Shown here piece by piece: positions 8,868 through 18,370 of a stretch of 64,000 nt of DNA. Every line of letters begins with the position of its first letter. Within the stretch, counting starts at the first letter, position 1. This DNA comes from Cyclobacteriaceae bacterium (GTDB taxonomy: Bacteria; Bacteroidota; Bacteroidia; Cytophagales; Cyclobacteriaceae), in the NCBI GenBank assembly GCA_028284125.1, contig JANQSI010000004.1, forward strand, positions 310,001 to 374,000. The letters are read 5' to 3'. A program made the position numbers and the translations under genes. The notes beneath the pieces were generated by a model. The model saw nothing but the letters and a program-made list of their open reading frames with translations. It had not been told where the DNA came from and made no database searches.

Positions 8868-10112
8868 TCAGAACTTTATTTCGTAGCTGATTTTTTCGCC
8901 ATTTCGCTCAATGATCACTGAAGTTTCGTCACCTTTTTGGAATGCCGAGAGCGCACGCATATAGCTCATCATGTCGGTAACTGCACTGTCTCCAAGTTGA
9001 ATGACAATGTCGCCTTTCTGGATTCCTGCAAGTTTCGCTGGTTTATCTTCACTGACTCCATCGATTCGCATACCATTGCCATCAAAAAGATAATCAGGAA
9101 CTACTCCTAAAGTGACTGTGAAGCGAGGGTTATTTCTAGACTCATTTTTGGTTTTGGTAAACGCGATTTTTTCTTCATCGTCCAGGTCAACGATAATTCT
9201 TTCAATGAGAGAAGCAATCAGTAGAATGCCTTCTTCATTGACTTTTTCAGCATCATCTCCCGGCCTATGGTAATCTTCATGTTGTCCTGAAAAGAAATGG
9301 AGAACTGGGATATCTTGTAGGTAAAACGACGTATGATCCGAAGGCCCAACACCTGACTCACTTTTAATAAGCTTTATGCTGTCAGCATTGGAATTGTCTA
9401 ACATCCAATTCCAAATTGGAGAAGTGCCTGTGCCATTTACAGCTAAGCCTCTTGTTTCGTCTAATCTGCCAACCATGTCCATGTTGATCATGTAATTGAC
9501 TTTTGTAAGATCAATCGTTGGATTCTTAGCAAAATAATTGGATCCCCAAAGTCCTTTTTCCTCTCCCGTAATACCAAAAAAGAGAACATCACGATTTAGA
9601 TTTTTTGTTTTTAAAACTCTGGCCAGATGTAACATTGCCGCCACTCCGCTTGCATTATCATCCGCACCATTGTGAACTTCTTTTTTTCCACCAATTCCGC
9701 GAAAAAGCGATGAGAAGCCACCAAACCCCAGGTGATCGTAGTGTGCACCAATAACTACGACTTCATCTCCTGGATTGTCCAATAATGCCAAAACATTGTA
9801 TCCTGTAATTCCTGCAGAATCTTCGGAAACGCCCACTTGGGCTTGTTCATGAGGGTTATCAGAATCTTTGATGAAAAAGGGTTGATAAAAACCATCAGTT
9901 CCTTTTGGAGAAAGTCCTATTTGCTCAAATTGATTGGAAATATAATCTGCAGCCATTTTTTCTCCTTCGGTTCCTACCTCTCTTCCCATCAAGGAATCAC
10001 TGGCTAAGATTGCAACATCTTCGGTTATTTGTTCGATTGGATTATAGACTGGTTCTTGGGAACAATTGAAAAGAATGAAAGTCAGCAGGATAAGTGATAA
10101 ATGCTTTCTCAT
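8868..10112 (-). CDS. M28-family zinc aminopeptidase with C-terminal PDZ domain, lipoprotein
   Basis: This predicted exported metallo-aminopeptidase removes N-terminal residues from peptides using two zinc ions. The N-terminus MRKHLSLILLTFILFNCSQE has a lipobox ending in Cys17. Zinc ligands appear in order: His in GAHYDHLG, Asp in NGADDNASG, the Glu pair in TGEEKGLWG, Asp in MDMVGR, and His in GPSDHTSFY. A PDZ domain covers about residues 325-414 (GVVPDYLF...AGIQKGDIVIQLGDSAV), a frequent C-terminal addition in Bacteroidota. The gene is divergent from the TolB-like lipoprotein gene across only 44 bp, so the two promoters must overlap or abut. Confidence 0.9.
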   Translation of the reverse strand: MRKHLSLILLTFILFNCSQEPVYNPIEQITEDVAILASDSLMGREVGTEGEKMAADYISNQFEQIGLSPKGTDGFYQPFFIKDSDNPHEQAQVGVSEDSAGITGYNVLALLDNPGDEVVVIGAHYDHLGFGGFSSLFRGIGGKKEVHNGADDNASGVAAMLHLARVLKTKNLNRDVLFFGITGEEKGLWGSNYFAKNPTIDLTKVNYMINMDMVGRLDETRGLAVNGTGTSPIWNWMLDNSNADSIKLIKSESGVGPSDHTSFYLQDIPVLHFFSGQHEDYHRPGDDAEKVNEEGILLIASLIERIIVDLDDEEKIAFTKTKNESRNNPRFTVTLGVVPDYLFDGNGMRIDGVSEDKPAKLAGIQKGDIVIQLGDSAVTDMMSYMRALSAFQKGDETSVIIERNGEKISYEIKF

Positions 10113-10156
10113 GGCTGAAATTATAGATTAGTTTCGTGTACCTAAGATAACCGACC

Positions 10157-11242
10157 ATGAAGAATTTATTACTCTTAATCACCGCTATTGTGATTTTTTC
10201 TTGTCAAACTCAAACACAGAAAGCTGAGACAAAAACAGTTCCCGATACGCTTAGGTATGAAAATGAAGTTCACCTGAGGAATGTTCGACAATTGACCTGG
10301 GGTGGCAACAATGCAGAAGGATATTGGAGTTTCGATGGTAAAAGTCTGGTGTTTCAATCCGATTTTTCTGAATGGGGCGTAGAATGTGATCAAATTTTCG
10401 TCTTGGAAACCGCTGAAGCAAAAAAAGGCTTTGAGCCAAAAATGGTCAGCACTAGTCTGGGTAGAACTACCTGTTCCTATTTTTTGCCCGGTGATTCTCT
10501 GATTTTGTACGGGTCCACCCACTTAGCAAACGAATCTTGTCCTGAAAATCCACCCAGGTCTTTAGATGGAAAGTATGTCTGGCCAATCTACGAAGGTTAT
10601 GACATTTTCGTGGCTGACTTAAACGGTGAGATCAAACATCAGCTAACGACTGAAGAGAGTTACGACGCTGAGGCTACAGTCTCCCCAAATGGAGATCGAA
10701 TTATTTTCACATCCATGAGAACCGGCGACCTTGAATTGTACACCATGAACTTAGACGGATCTGATGTGGTGCAATTGACGGATGAGTTAGGTTATGATGG
10801 TGGAGCATTCTTTTCGCCAGATGGAAGTAAGATCGTTTGGCGTGCTTCTCGGCCAGAAACTGATGAAGAAATCAAAGTTTACAAAGATCTGTTAGCAGAA
10901 GGTCTTGTTCAGCCAACAGAAATGGAATTGTACGTCGCAAATGCAGATGGATCGGATGCACGAAGAATTACTGAGCTTGGAAATGCGAACTGGGCACCAT
11001 TTTTTACGCCTTCTGGTGATAAGGTCATCTTTTCTTCCAATCATGCTTCTGAGCGAGGATTTCCATTCAATCTTTTCACAGTAAATCTTGATGGTTCTAG
11101 CTTGAAACAAGTAACATTTGATGATACCTTCGACTCCTTTCCAATGTTCAGCCCAGATGGCAAATACCTGGTTTGGGCCTCCAATAGATTCAATGGTGGA
11201 ACGCGGGATACGAATCTGTTTATGGCTGAATGGGTTGAGTAG
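10157..11242 (+). CDS. TolB-like WD40/PD40 beta-propeller lipoprotein
   Basis: This 361-residue lipoprotein has the signal MKNLLLLITAIVIFSCQTQ and a lipobox Cys at residue 16. The body is a six-bladed propeller with PD40 repeats: ATVSPNGDRIIFTSMRTGD, AFFSPDGSKIVWRASR, FFTPSGDKVIFSSNHAS and MFSPDGKYLVWASNR, each followed by LY/LF-x-x-N-x-DGS. Such proteins act as periplasmic or surface scaffolds, or form the non-catalytic part of S9 peptidases; no catalytic domain is attached here. It is divergent from the M28 peptidase gene and could share regulation with it, which is inference. Confidence 0.82.
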   Translation: MKNLLLLITAIVIFSCQTQTQKAETKTVPDTLRYENEVHLRNVRQLTWGGNNAEGYWSFDGKSLVFQSDFSEWGVECDQIFVLETAEAKKGFEPKMVSTSLGRTTCSYFLPGDSLILYGSTHLANESCPENPPRSLDGKYVWPIYEGYDIFVADLNGEIKHQLTTEESYDAEATVSPNGDRIIFTSMRTGDLELYTMNLDGSDVVQLTDELGYDGGAFFSPDGSKIVWRASRPETDEEIKVYKDLLAEGLVQPTEMELYVANADGSDARRITELGNANWAPFFTPSGDKVIFSSNHASERGFPFNLFTVNLDGSSLKQVTFDDTFDSFPMFSPDGKYLVWASNRFNGGTRDTNLFMAEWVE

Positions 11243-11261
11243 CTTGCTAAATTCTATTTTC

Positions 11262-11999
11262 CTAAATATTTATTGGCTGATATGAACGGCCCACTTTTAG
11301 GCGTTCTCCTGTCTTAAGAATAACAAACTCATCTCGTTGTTGCTTTTCTTTCCCAATTATTTGGTCTCTATTCACCAGATACTTCCTATGGATCCGGATG
11401 AAATTTGGCTTGAGCTCTTCTGCCATTTGTTCTAAGGTGCTTCTCTTTAGCAAGGAAGAAGCTTCGTTGGTGTGAATTTTGAGATAGTGGTCGTCTGATT
11501 CAATCCAGCGGATAAGTTCGGAACTGATCGTAATTTCTTTTCTTCCTAGTGTTCCGGAAACAAGTTTGTAGAAATTTTTTGATCTGGATTTTAGTAGCAT
11601 AAATCCAGTGGCTAATATGAGAAAGTGAAACAAGGCCTCTTTTCCAAAATATCGCCTCGCGTAAACTTCATCAGGCAAATAATCATAATATCCAGCAAGT
11701 CGCAATACCACATTTGAAATCATAAAAAAAGTGAAAACGGTCCCAAGCGGAAGCAAAACTGCTATAGGCCAGTAGAACTTAGTTAAGACTGCTTTTTTTG
11801 CCAAAAAATGAACAACAGGTAGTAGTGGGATAAATAGAAGCAATGAAATGGCTAAATAAAGGACAGTAATCCACGGATCATATGTGCTGTAACTCGCATA
11901 ACGAATCACATTTTGAAACATCAAAAGGATGAATATGATGAGAAGGAATATTGAAGAATACAATAGGAACCTTGAAAACTCACTTTTAGCATTTATCAT
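11262..11999 (-). CDS. Membrane-anchored LytTR DNA-binding regulator
   Basis: This 245-residue protein has four predicted N-terminal TM helices (about 12-30, 43-66, 76-98, 118-137), followed by a LytTR DNA-binding domain (about 148-245). The domain contains the typical WIESDDHYLKIHT strand, FIRIHRKYLVNRDQI and LKTGERLKVGRSY. LytTR proteins bind direct repeats upstream of target genes; the membrane-fused type without a receiver domain probably senses an envelope cue. It converges with the TolB-like gene with a 19-bp gap. No linked histidine kinase was found. Confidence 0.86.
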   Translation of the reverse strand: MINAKSEFSRFLLYSSIFLLIIFILLMFQNVIRYASYSTYDPWITVLYLAISLLLFIPLLPVVHFLAKKAVLTKFYWPIAVLLPLGTVFTFFMISNVVLRLAGYYDYLPDEVYARRYFGKEALFHFLILATGFMLLKSRSKNFYKLVSGTLGRKEITISSELIRWIESDDHYLKIHTNEASSLLKRSTLEQMAEELKPNFIRIHRKYLVNRDQIIGKEKQQRDEFVILKTGERLKVGRSYQPINI

Positions 12000-12083
12000 T
12001 CTGAGGTAAAGTTCGTGTTCGTCCTATGTAAATCTAGTTTAAGATTTGTATCTGCTTTCAATACCCCCGTCTCACCAAAATCG

Positions 12084-12581
12084 TTAGCCAAATACTCCCT
12101 TAAAATGAGTTACCGTTAAACCTTTTTCCATAAGCCACTCTTCCAAATCCTTGTTATCACCAACTTTGGCGTGATGAAGTAAATTGAAACCATGAGGCCC
12201 TGGTGAATTCAGCAGCGAGGGATGATCGGTTATTAGCTTGATTACGAAATCAGTGTAGCCTAAGAACGCATAGTTGAAAATGTCTAGCCTGGCACCTTTT
12301 CCCACAAGAAGATCTGCAATGTTTTTTAACCCCATGTGTGAAGCTCCTCCAACAGCAGTTTCAAAGTCGCCTCTGATTCTCTGATTTGTACAATTCAAAA
12401 TCAAAGGTTTTTCTTCGACGATCTTCTTGACTTGGTCAAAGTCTTTATGGGCTGCAAAAACAAACTCCCGAATTTCTTCTTTTGTGATTACTGATCGGTC
12501 TTGGCTGATTAAAATGGTCGGAGCTGATAGCAGTAACCCGCTACTAATTACACCTTTTTTAAGAAACGTCTTTCTATTCAT
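12084..12581 (-). CDS. Small exported ankyrin-repeat-like protein
   Basis: This is a 165-residue protein. The N-terminus MNRKTFLKKGVISSGLLLSA has a K/R-x-F-L-K pattern followed by a hydrophobic stretch, like a Tat signal but with RK in place of RR. The remainder has two or three ankyrin-like units: GGASHMGLKNIADLLVGKGA, then LGYTDFVIKLITDHPSLLNS, then NLLHHAKVGDNKDLEEWL. Ankyrin repeats mediate protein contacts; the partner is unknown. It is preceded by a 160-bp gap and a divergent fdhD, and no functional link to either side is evident. Confidence 0.72.
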   Translation of the reverse strand: MNRKTFLKKGVISSGLLLSAPTILISQDRSVITKEEIREFVFAAHKDFDQVKKIVEEKPLILNCTNQRIRGDFETAVGGASHMGLKNIADLLVGKGARLDIFNYAFLGYTDFVIKLITDHPSLLNSPGPHGFNLLHHAKVGDNKDLEEWLMEKGLTVTHFKGVFG

Positions 12582-12743
12582 TTTTTATTTTGAAAGAACG
12601 CCGCTCCTCTACCATCCGGACGATCAGAGATATCCCTTTTTCGTAAAATGGTCTTCAAACGTCGTGAATGGGAAGAGATAAACTACCGACTCCTGATATG
12701 CACTAACAATTATTGTTACCCGTATTTCGCATAATTTTATCCT

Positions 12744-13583
12744 ATGACAAGTGTACAGAATGTAGAAGTCGAGAAAGTCGGAAGAGAGTCCTCCAAAACC
12801 ACTCCCGATTTAATTGTCACCGAAGAACCTCTGGAAATTCGGCTTGGCTATGGATCTGAAGAAGCCAGAGATCAAATGACGTTAGCAGTTACGATGAGAA
12901 CACCAAGCCATGATGAGGAACTTTGTCTGGGATTTTTATTCAGTGAGGGAGTAATCGACTCAATGAAAGAAGTTCTAAGCGTCAAATATTGTGATGATCT
13001 TGGTACAGTGGAAAATCACGAAAATGTGATGCGTGTGGAGTTATCCCCAAGTGTGAGTCTTGATCCTGATCAATTCAATCGAAACTTCTATACGACCTCA
13101 AGTTGTGGAGTCTGTGGAAAAGCAGCAATCGAAGCAATAAATGTTAGCTGCACCCCATTACCTAAGGATTCGATACAAATAGAACAAAGCCTAATTTTTG
13201 ATTTACCTCAAAAACTTAGGGAAGCTCAAGAGGTTTTTAGGCACACTGGAGGATTACATGCATCTGCCATTTTTGATTTAGAAGGAAATCTAAAAGCACA
13301 TCGTGAAGATGTTGGTCGCCACAATGCGTTAGATAAGCTTATTGGGCATTTTCTGGTTGCCGGATACGAACAATTGAAAAATTCCATTCTGCTATTAAGT
13401 GGCAGAATCAGCTTTGAATTGGTTCAAAAGGCTGTTCGGGCTGGCATTCCAGTCATTGCTGCAGTGGGAGCTCCATCAAGTCTCGCTGTGGAATTGGCGA
13501 AGGATTTTGGCGTGACACTTATCGGGTTTTTGGGTGAGAAAAAATTTAACATTTATAACGCCAAGCAACGAATCCTCAATTGA
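12744..13583 (+). CDS. fdhD: Formate dehydrogenase accessory sulfurtransferase FdhD
   Basis: FdhD passes sulfur from IscS to the molybdenum bis-MGD cofactor, which is required for formate dehydrogenase activity. The 279 residues match the family length. The conserved CxxC loop is TTSSCGVCGKA (Cys121 and Cys124), and later motifs include TGGLHASAIFD, REDVGRHNALDKLIG and GRISFELVQKA. It lies 229 bp upstream of the formate dehydrogenase structural genes on the same strand, which supports a dedicated role. A dispersed repeat lies in that gap, so co-transcription is uncertain. Confidence 0.96.
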   Translation: MTSVQNVEVEKVGRESSKTTPDLIVTEEPLEIRLGYGSEEARDQMTLAVTMRTPSHDEELCLGFLFSEGVIDSMKEVLSVKYCDDLGTVENHENVMRVELSPSVSLDPDQFNRNFYTTSSCGVCGKAAIEAINVSCTPLPKDSIQIEQSLIFDLPQKLREAQEVFRHTGGLHASAIFDLEGNLKAHREDVGRHNALDKLIGHFLVAGYEQLKNSILLLSGRISFELVQKAVRAGIPVIAAVGAPSSLAVELAKDFGVTLIGFLGEKKFNIYNAKQRILN

Positions 13584-13692
13584 TCTCAATTTTTGAGTTT
13601 CCGTTGATCATGTTATCTGGTCTCTAAAGCCATAAAATCGAGGATTTTTGACGATTAATTGCTTACTTTAATAACCGGATGGACATTCAATA

Positions 13693-13765
13693 CGTCATCG
13701 CGAATGCAATGAAGCGATCTTGGTCTAGTATTCTGTTAAGACTGCTTCGTATACTCGCAGTGACG
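13693..13765. repeat. Dispersed CGTCAT...GTGACG palindromic repeat
   Basis: The element begins CGTCATCGCGAATGCAATGA and ends GCTTCGTATACTCGCAGTGACG read on the same strand, so the ends are imperfect inverted copies (GTCAtcGCGA-type against TCGCAGTGAC). The style is the same as the element at 25456 and the interior of the 3157 element. It sits between fdhD and the formate dehydrogenase genes and has no coding capacity. Confidence 0.6.
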
Positions 13766-13812
13766 AGATTGTATGGTTAACTAGGTAGCTGTACTAAAAC
13801 CAAAATTTACAT

Positions 13813-15465
13813 ATGTCAGATAATCTGAGCGCATTATCAGGAAGAAAGGGACTGGAAAATAACCTTTTCGAGCGGTTGGTTGAGAAATCCAAGGTTGAAG
13901 GGACTCCACATGACGAATCCTTACGAGCCCTAGCTCACGAGTATTTGATGGGTGATGCAATCACTTACGGAACAGCTTCGTTCTATGATTTTCTTAAGAA
14001 AGAACATCAAGGAGTAAAAGCACATGTATGCAACGGAAGTGCTTGCCTTGTTGCTGGGACCCAAGATGAAGTCAAATCTAAACTCTTGAGCAAGTTCAAA
14101 AAGGAGGAGATTGGACATATGTGCTGCTTGGGAAGATGTCATGAAAACAGTGCCTTCAACATCAATGGCAATAATTACTCTGGTGAATCAATCAATCAAT
14201 TGGATCAATTGGTTGACTCTAAACAAGCAAAGCTGGATAAGTACCAGGTTGCTAGTAATGTCGATAACCCTGTTTTAACAGGCGACCCAATGACTGCCTC
14301 TGAGTATGCGACACTTTTTCAAAAGGTGCTAAAAAATGGGCCAGAGTGGGCATTGCAGCAAATCAAAGATTCAAACATTCGTGGGCGTGGCGGAGCAGGT
14401 TTCCCAATGGGATTCAAGCTGGAATCGTGCAAAAACGTAGATGGTGATCAAAAATTCATCGTTTGCAATGCAGATGAAGGGGATCCGGGCGCTTACTCAG
14501 ATAGATATCTTTTAGAAGAACAACCGATGTTGGTTTTGTTCGGAATGATGGTGTCCGGATACATCGTAGGAGCCAACAAAGGAGCACTTTACATTCGAGG
14601 CGAATATCCGGAATCAGTGAGAATTGTCGCCAAGGCGGTTGAAGAGCTTTCAGAATTTAACATGCATGGTGCCAATATTGGCGGATCCGATTTCAGCTTT
14701 GATTTCAAAGTAATAGAAGGAGCAGGCGCTTACATCTGCGGTGAAGAAACTGCTTTACTTTCATCACTCGAAGGTCAGCGGCCAGAAGTTCGTGTGCGGC
14801 CTCCTTACCCAACGCAAGAAGGACTTTTCAACAAACCTACCATTGTAAATAATGTTGAAACACAATCGGCAGTTGCCTGGATAATAGAAAATGGTGGTGC
14901 TGCATACGCATCTCTTGGAACACCAAAATCAACTGGAACTAAGCTTGTATGCCTGGACTCGTTTTTCAATAACCCGGGCATGTATGAAATAGAAATGGGA
15001 ACGCCATTTAAGGAAGTTGTCTACGATTTTGGTGGTGGATTTAAAGAAGGAGTAAAAGCCGTTCATGTTGGCGGGCCTTTGGGAGGAATTGTGCCGACCC
15101 ATAAAATAGAAGAACTTAATCTTGATTTTGAAAGCTTTGCGAATGCCGGCTTTTTGCTAGGTCATGCAGGGATAGTTTCAGTACCAGAGAAATTCCCAAT
15201 GATTCATTATTTGGAACATTTATTCGAATTCACTGGGGATGAATCCTGTGGAAAGTGTTTTCCATGTAGTATCGGTTCGGTTCGAGGAAAAGAAATGATC
15301 CAGAAAGCGAGGAATGGTGAGGTCAAAATGGATCGCCAATTAATGGATGATTTGTTGGAAGCAATGGAAGACGGGTCACTTTGTGCACTGGGAGGTGGGT
15401 TGCCACTCGGTGTAAAAAATGCATTGCAGTATTTTGAGGAAGAATTAAAGACATTTTTTAAGTAA
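13813..15465 (+). CDS. NAD-dependent formate dehydrogenase diaphorase subunit (NuoE-NuoF fusion)
   Basis: This subunit carries electrons from the formate-oxidising subunit to NAD. The N-terminal ~150 residues are a NuoE-like thioredoxin-fold domain with a complete [2Fe-2S] ligand set, Cys73, Cys78, Cys105 and Cys109 (CNGSAC and CCLGRC). Residues about 175-550 are NuoF-like: the FMN/NADH loop GRGGAGFPMGFK, then YICGEETALLSSLEG, then the [4Fe-4S] ligands Cys479, Cys482, Cys485 (ESCGKCFPC) and Cys524. Separate FdsG and FdsB chains of other soluble formate dehydrogenases are thus one polypeptide. The gene stops 5 bp before the catalytic subunit, indicating one operon. Confidence 0.93.
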   Translation: MSDNLSALSGRKGLENNLFERLVEKSKVEGTPHDESLRALAHEYLMGDAITYGTASFYDFLKKEHQGVKAHVCNGSACLVAGTQDEVKSKLLSKFKKEEIGHMCCLGRCHENSAFNINGNNYSGESINQLDQLVDSKQAKLDKYQVASNVDNPVLTGDPMTASEYATLFQKVLKNGPEWALQQIKDSNIRGRGGAGFPMGFKLESCKNVDGDQKFIVCNADEGDPGAYSDRYLLEEQPMLVLFGMMVSGYIVGANKGALYIRGEYPESVRIVAKAVEELSEFNMHGANIGGSDFSFDFKVIEGAGAYICGEETALLSSLEGQRPEVRVRPPYPTQEGLFNKPTIVNNVETQSAVAWIIENGGAAYASLGTPKSTGTKLVCLDSFFNNPGMYEIEMGTPFKEVVYDFGGGFKEGVKAVHVGGPLGGIVPTHKIEELNLDFESFANAGFLLGHAGIVSVPEKFPMIHYLEHLFEFTGDESCGKCFPCSIGSVRGKEMIQKARNGEVKMDRQLMDDLLEAMEDGSLCALGGGLPLGVKNALQYFEEELKTFFK

Positions 15466-15470
15466 ACGAC

Positions 15471-18230
15471 ATGAGTACCACAAACAATGTAGTTTTCATT
15501 AACGATAAGGAACATGCATTTGAGCAAGGAGAGACTATTCTCTTCTTGCTTAGAAGAACGATGGGTGATGATCCGGTTCCTACCCTTTGTGATGCACCCA
15601 ATTTGAAGCCATTTGGTTCATGCCGAGTGTGTAGCGTTGAAGTGGCATTGCAGCAAGATGGACCAAGAAGGGTGCAGGCATCATGCCATACTCCGGTGAT
15701 GGCGAATTCTTTTATCTACACACATTCGGAAAAGGTTGAGCGCATACGAAAGAACATCGTGGAATTGGTACTTACGGATTATCCGAAGGAAAAATTTGAA
15801 GAAGCGAATCCTGCACAGAATGAATTGAAGAAAGTGGCCGGTCAGGTTGGAATCGAAATGAGTGACGTTCGATATGAACTGGGCAAGAATCACTTGGATA
15901 GAACACCAGATGAATCTCATGCCTACATGCGTGCAAGTATGGATTCCTGTATCAATTGCTACCGATGCATTAGAGCATGCGATGAAGTTCAGGGAGAAAT
16001 GGTATTGACCATGGAAGGCCGAGGTTTTGATAATCAAGTGGTGATGGGAATGAATGAGGGATTCAAAGAGTCGGATTGTGTGTCATGCGGAGCTTGTAGT
16101 CAAGCTTGTCCAACAGGCGCAATTACAGATATTTTTGAGTCCAAATTCAATGATGCTGTAGAGACAGAACGAACCGTGTGTACTTATTGTGGTGTTGGCT
16201 GTAACCTGGATGTCGCTACTAAAGATGGAGAAATCATCAGTATTACAGCACCTTATGACGCAGAAGTCAATCATGGCCACACGTGTTTAAAGGGACGATA
16301 TGCTTTCCAATTCTATAATCATCCCGAACGCCTGACGACTCCAATGGTGCGATGGAATGGCACGCTGAAACCAGCCACCTGGGACGAGGCATATGATTAC
16401 ATGACGGAGCGGTTTACTCGGATCCGTGACGAGCATGGAGCTGACGCCATCGCTGGGATTTCCTCAGCCAGAACACCAAATGAGGAGAACTACCTCATGC
16501 AGAAATTCATTCGAGCCGTGATCGGATCAAACAATATTGATTGCTGTGCGAGGGTATGTCACTCACCAACTGCTTTAGGAATGCAGCGTTCGTTCGGCAC
16601 TGGAGCAGCCACAAATTCTGTCGTTGATATTGAATACACCGATTGCATGATGATTATCGGTGCGAACCCAACAGCTGCTCACCCGGTGACTGGAGCCCGA
16701 ATCAAACAGGCAGCAATGAAGGGGACCAAAATGATCGTGATTGATCCACGTGAAATTGAATTGGCCAGGTATGCGCAGTATCATTTGCAACTCAGACCTG
16801 GTACCAATGTAGCATTGCTGAATATGATGTTGTATTACATCGTCTCTGAAAATTTGGTAGATAAGGATTTCATTGGAAGCAGAACCGAAGGTTATGACGA
16901 TTTTGAGTCTAAAATTCGAGAGCTGGACATGGATAAAATGGAGGCGGTTACTGGAGTTGATCGAGAATTGGTTCGAGAAGCTGCCATTTGTTATGCAACT
17001 GCACCGAATGCTATGTCATTTCATGGACTTGGCGTAACCGAACACTCTCAAGGAACCTTTACCGTTCAGCAGATCGCTGACCTTGCCATGATCACAGGAA
17101 ATATTGGTCGAAGAGGTGTAGGAGTGAATCCGTTGAGGGGACAAAACAATGTTCAAGGTGCGGCAGATATGGGAGCACAACCTCACCAAGGAGCCGGATA
17201 CCTGGATGTTACTGATCCAAACGTTCACACTCAATACGAAGAGTTTTATGGAGCGAAACTTCCTCAACACATTGGCTACAAGATTCCTGAGATGTTTGAT
17301 GCCGCGATTGCCGGAGCCCTAAAGGCACTTTGGATCATTGGCGAAGATGTGGTTCAGACAGATCCAAACACGGATAAAGTAAAAAGAGCGCTCACCAATC
17401 TGGATATGTTGATTGTTCAGGAATTGTTTATGACTGAAACAGCGATGCTGGCTGATGTCGTCTTACCTGGTGCCTCGTTCCTTGAGAAATCCGGAACGTT
17501 TACGAATGGCGAAAGAAGAGTTCAACGTGTGAATCAGGTGGTTGAGCCGCTTGAAGGCACTAAACCAGATGGTCAGATCATTGTTGATATGATGAGAAGA
17601 ATGGGCTATGATCAACCAGATTATGCACCGGACACGATGCTGGAAGAGATTTCTCAAATCGTACCGTTCTTCAAGGGAATTACCTGGGAAGGGTTAGGAA
17701 AGAATGGACTGCAATGGCCTGTTCCGGAAGATGGAACAAGTACCGAGATTATCCATAAGGAAGAATTCAAACGTGGCAAAGGCAAATTCACTTACCATGA
17801 TTGGGCTGAATCTGCTGAAATTGAAGAGCATGGTGATGAGTATCCGTACATCATTACCACCAATCGAGAACTTGAGCACTACAATTGTGGCGCGATGACT
17901 CGGCGTACAAATAATGTTGATATCCTCACTGAAGATGTTCTATTGATGAATCCAAAAGATGCGAAGGATAATAAAATTGAGGATGGGGACATGGTGTGTG
18001 TAACATCAGCAAGAGGAAAAGTTGACATTAAGGCAAGAATCACGGAAGAAGTGAAGCCAGGTGTAATGAGCACTACTTTCCACTTCCCGGAAATCATGGT
18101 GAACTTGATCACCAGTGATGTTCATGATTCAGAGGCTAAATGTCCTGAGTATAAAGTAGTAGCAGCTAAAGTCAGAAAATCGAAAGGGAAATACGCTGAG
18201 AGGTCTGAAGAGCAATTGGCGAAGGCATAG
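15471..18230 (+). CDS. Formate dehydrogenase catalytic (molybdopterin, FeS) subunit, Cys type
   Basis: This 919-residue subunit oxidises formate to CO2 at a Mo/W bis-MGD centre. Domains in order: a [2Fe-2S] ferredoxin domain (about 5-90; FGSCRVCSVEV), a His/Cys linker, two [4Fe-4S] clusters (SCINCYRCIRACDE and DCVSCGACSQACPTGAI, about 160-225), the cluster-binding CTYCGVGCNLDV start of the molybdopterin domain, the catalytic core, and a C-terminal molydopterin-dinucleotide-binding barrel with NCGAMTRRTNNV. The predicted metal ligand is Cys363 in ARVCHSPTALG, with His364 next to it, where some homologues have selenocysteine. Its diaphorase partner is immediately upstream. No molybdopterin biosynthesis or formate transporter gene lies in the window. 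Confidence 0.95.
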   Translation: MSTTNNVVFINDKEHAFEQGETILFLLRRTMGDDPVPTLCDAPNLKPFGSCRVCSVEVALQQDGPRRVQASCHTPVMANSFIYTHSEKVERIRKNIVELVLTDYPKEKFEEANPAQNELKKVAGQVGIEMSDVRYELGKNHLDRTPDESHAYMRASMDSCINCYRCIRACDEVQGEMVLTMEGRGFDNQVVMGMNEGFKESDCVSCGACSQACPTGAITDIFESKFNDAVETERTVCTYCGVGCNLDVATKDGEIISITAPYDAEVNHGHTCLKGRYAFQFYNHPERLTTPMVRWNGTLKPATWDEAYDYMTERFTRIRDEHGADAIAGISSARTPNEENYLMQKFIRAVIGSNNIDCCARVCHSPTALGMQRSFGTGAATNSVVDIEYTDCMMIIGANPTAAHPVTGARIKQAAMKGTKMIVIDPREIELARYAQYHLQLRPGTNVALLNMMLYYIVSENLVDKDFIGSRTEGYDDFESKIRELDMDKMEAVTGVDRELVREAAICYATAPNAMSFHGLGVTEHSQGTFTVQQIADLAMITGNIGRRGVGVNPLRGQNNVQGAADMGAQPHQGAGYLDVTDPNVHTQYEEFYGAKLPQHIGYKIPEMFDAAIAGALKALWIIGEDVVQTDPNTDKVKRALTNLDMLIVQELFMTETAMLADVVLPGASFLEKSGTFTNGERRVQRVNQVVEPLEGTKPDGQIIVDMMRRMGYDQPDYAPDTMLEEISQIVPFFKGITWEGLGKNGLQWPVPEDGTSTEIIHKEEFKRGKGKFTYHDWAESAEIEEHGDEYPYIITTNRELEHYNCGAMTRRTNNVDILTEDVLLMNPKDAKDNKIEDGDMVCVTSARGKVDIKARITEEVKPGVMSTTFHFPEIMVNLITSDVHDSEAKCPEYKVVAAKVRKSKGKYAERSEEQLAKA

Positions 18231-18256
18231 GTTTGATCGGAATGGTTTTTTTCTCT

Positions 18257-18343
18257 ACGTCATTCTGAACTGGTTTCAGAATCTTCATTTTCAATATCGG
18301 ATTTTTCGAAGGCCATGAAATAAATTCAGGGTGACTTTCTGTT
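18257..18343. repeat. Dispersed GTCATTCTGAAC repeat, copy 1 of a tandem pair
   Basis: This 87-bp unit starts ACGTCATTCTGAACTGGTTT. It contains the head-to-head pair GTCATTCTGAA...TTTCAGAATCTTC and, inverted at the right end, GTCACCCTGAATTTATTTCA. It is nearly identical to the 87-bp unit at 18371-18457, with a 27-bp spacer. It is located just after the formate dehydrogenase operon. Confidence 0.7.
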
Positions 18344-18370
18344 GGAGATGGTTCAAAATATTTAGCCAGC

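Noticed and set aside
15471-18230. Possible selenocysteine codon in the formate dehydrogenase
   Set aside because: The ligand codon at residue 363 is TGT (Cys), and no in-frame TGA occurs.
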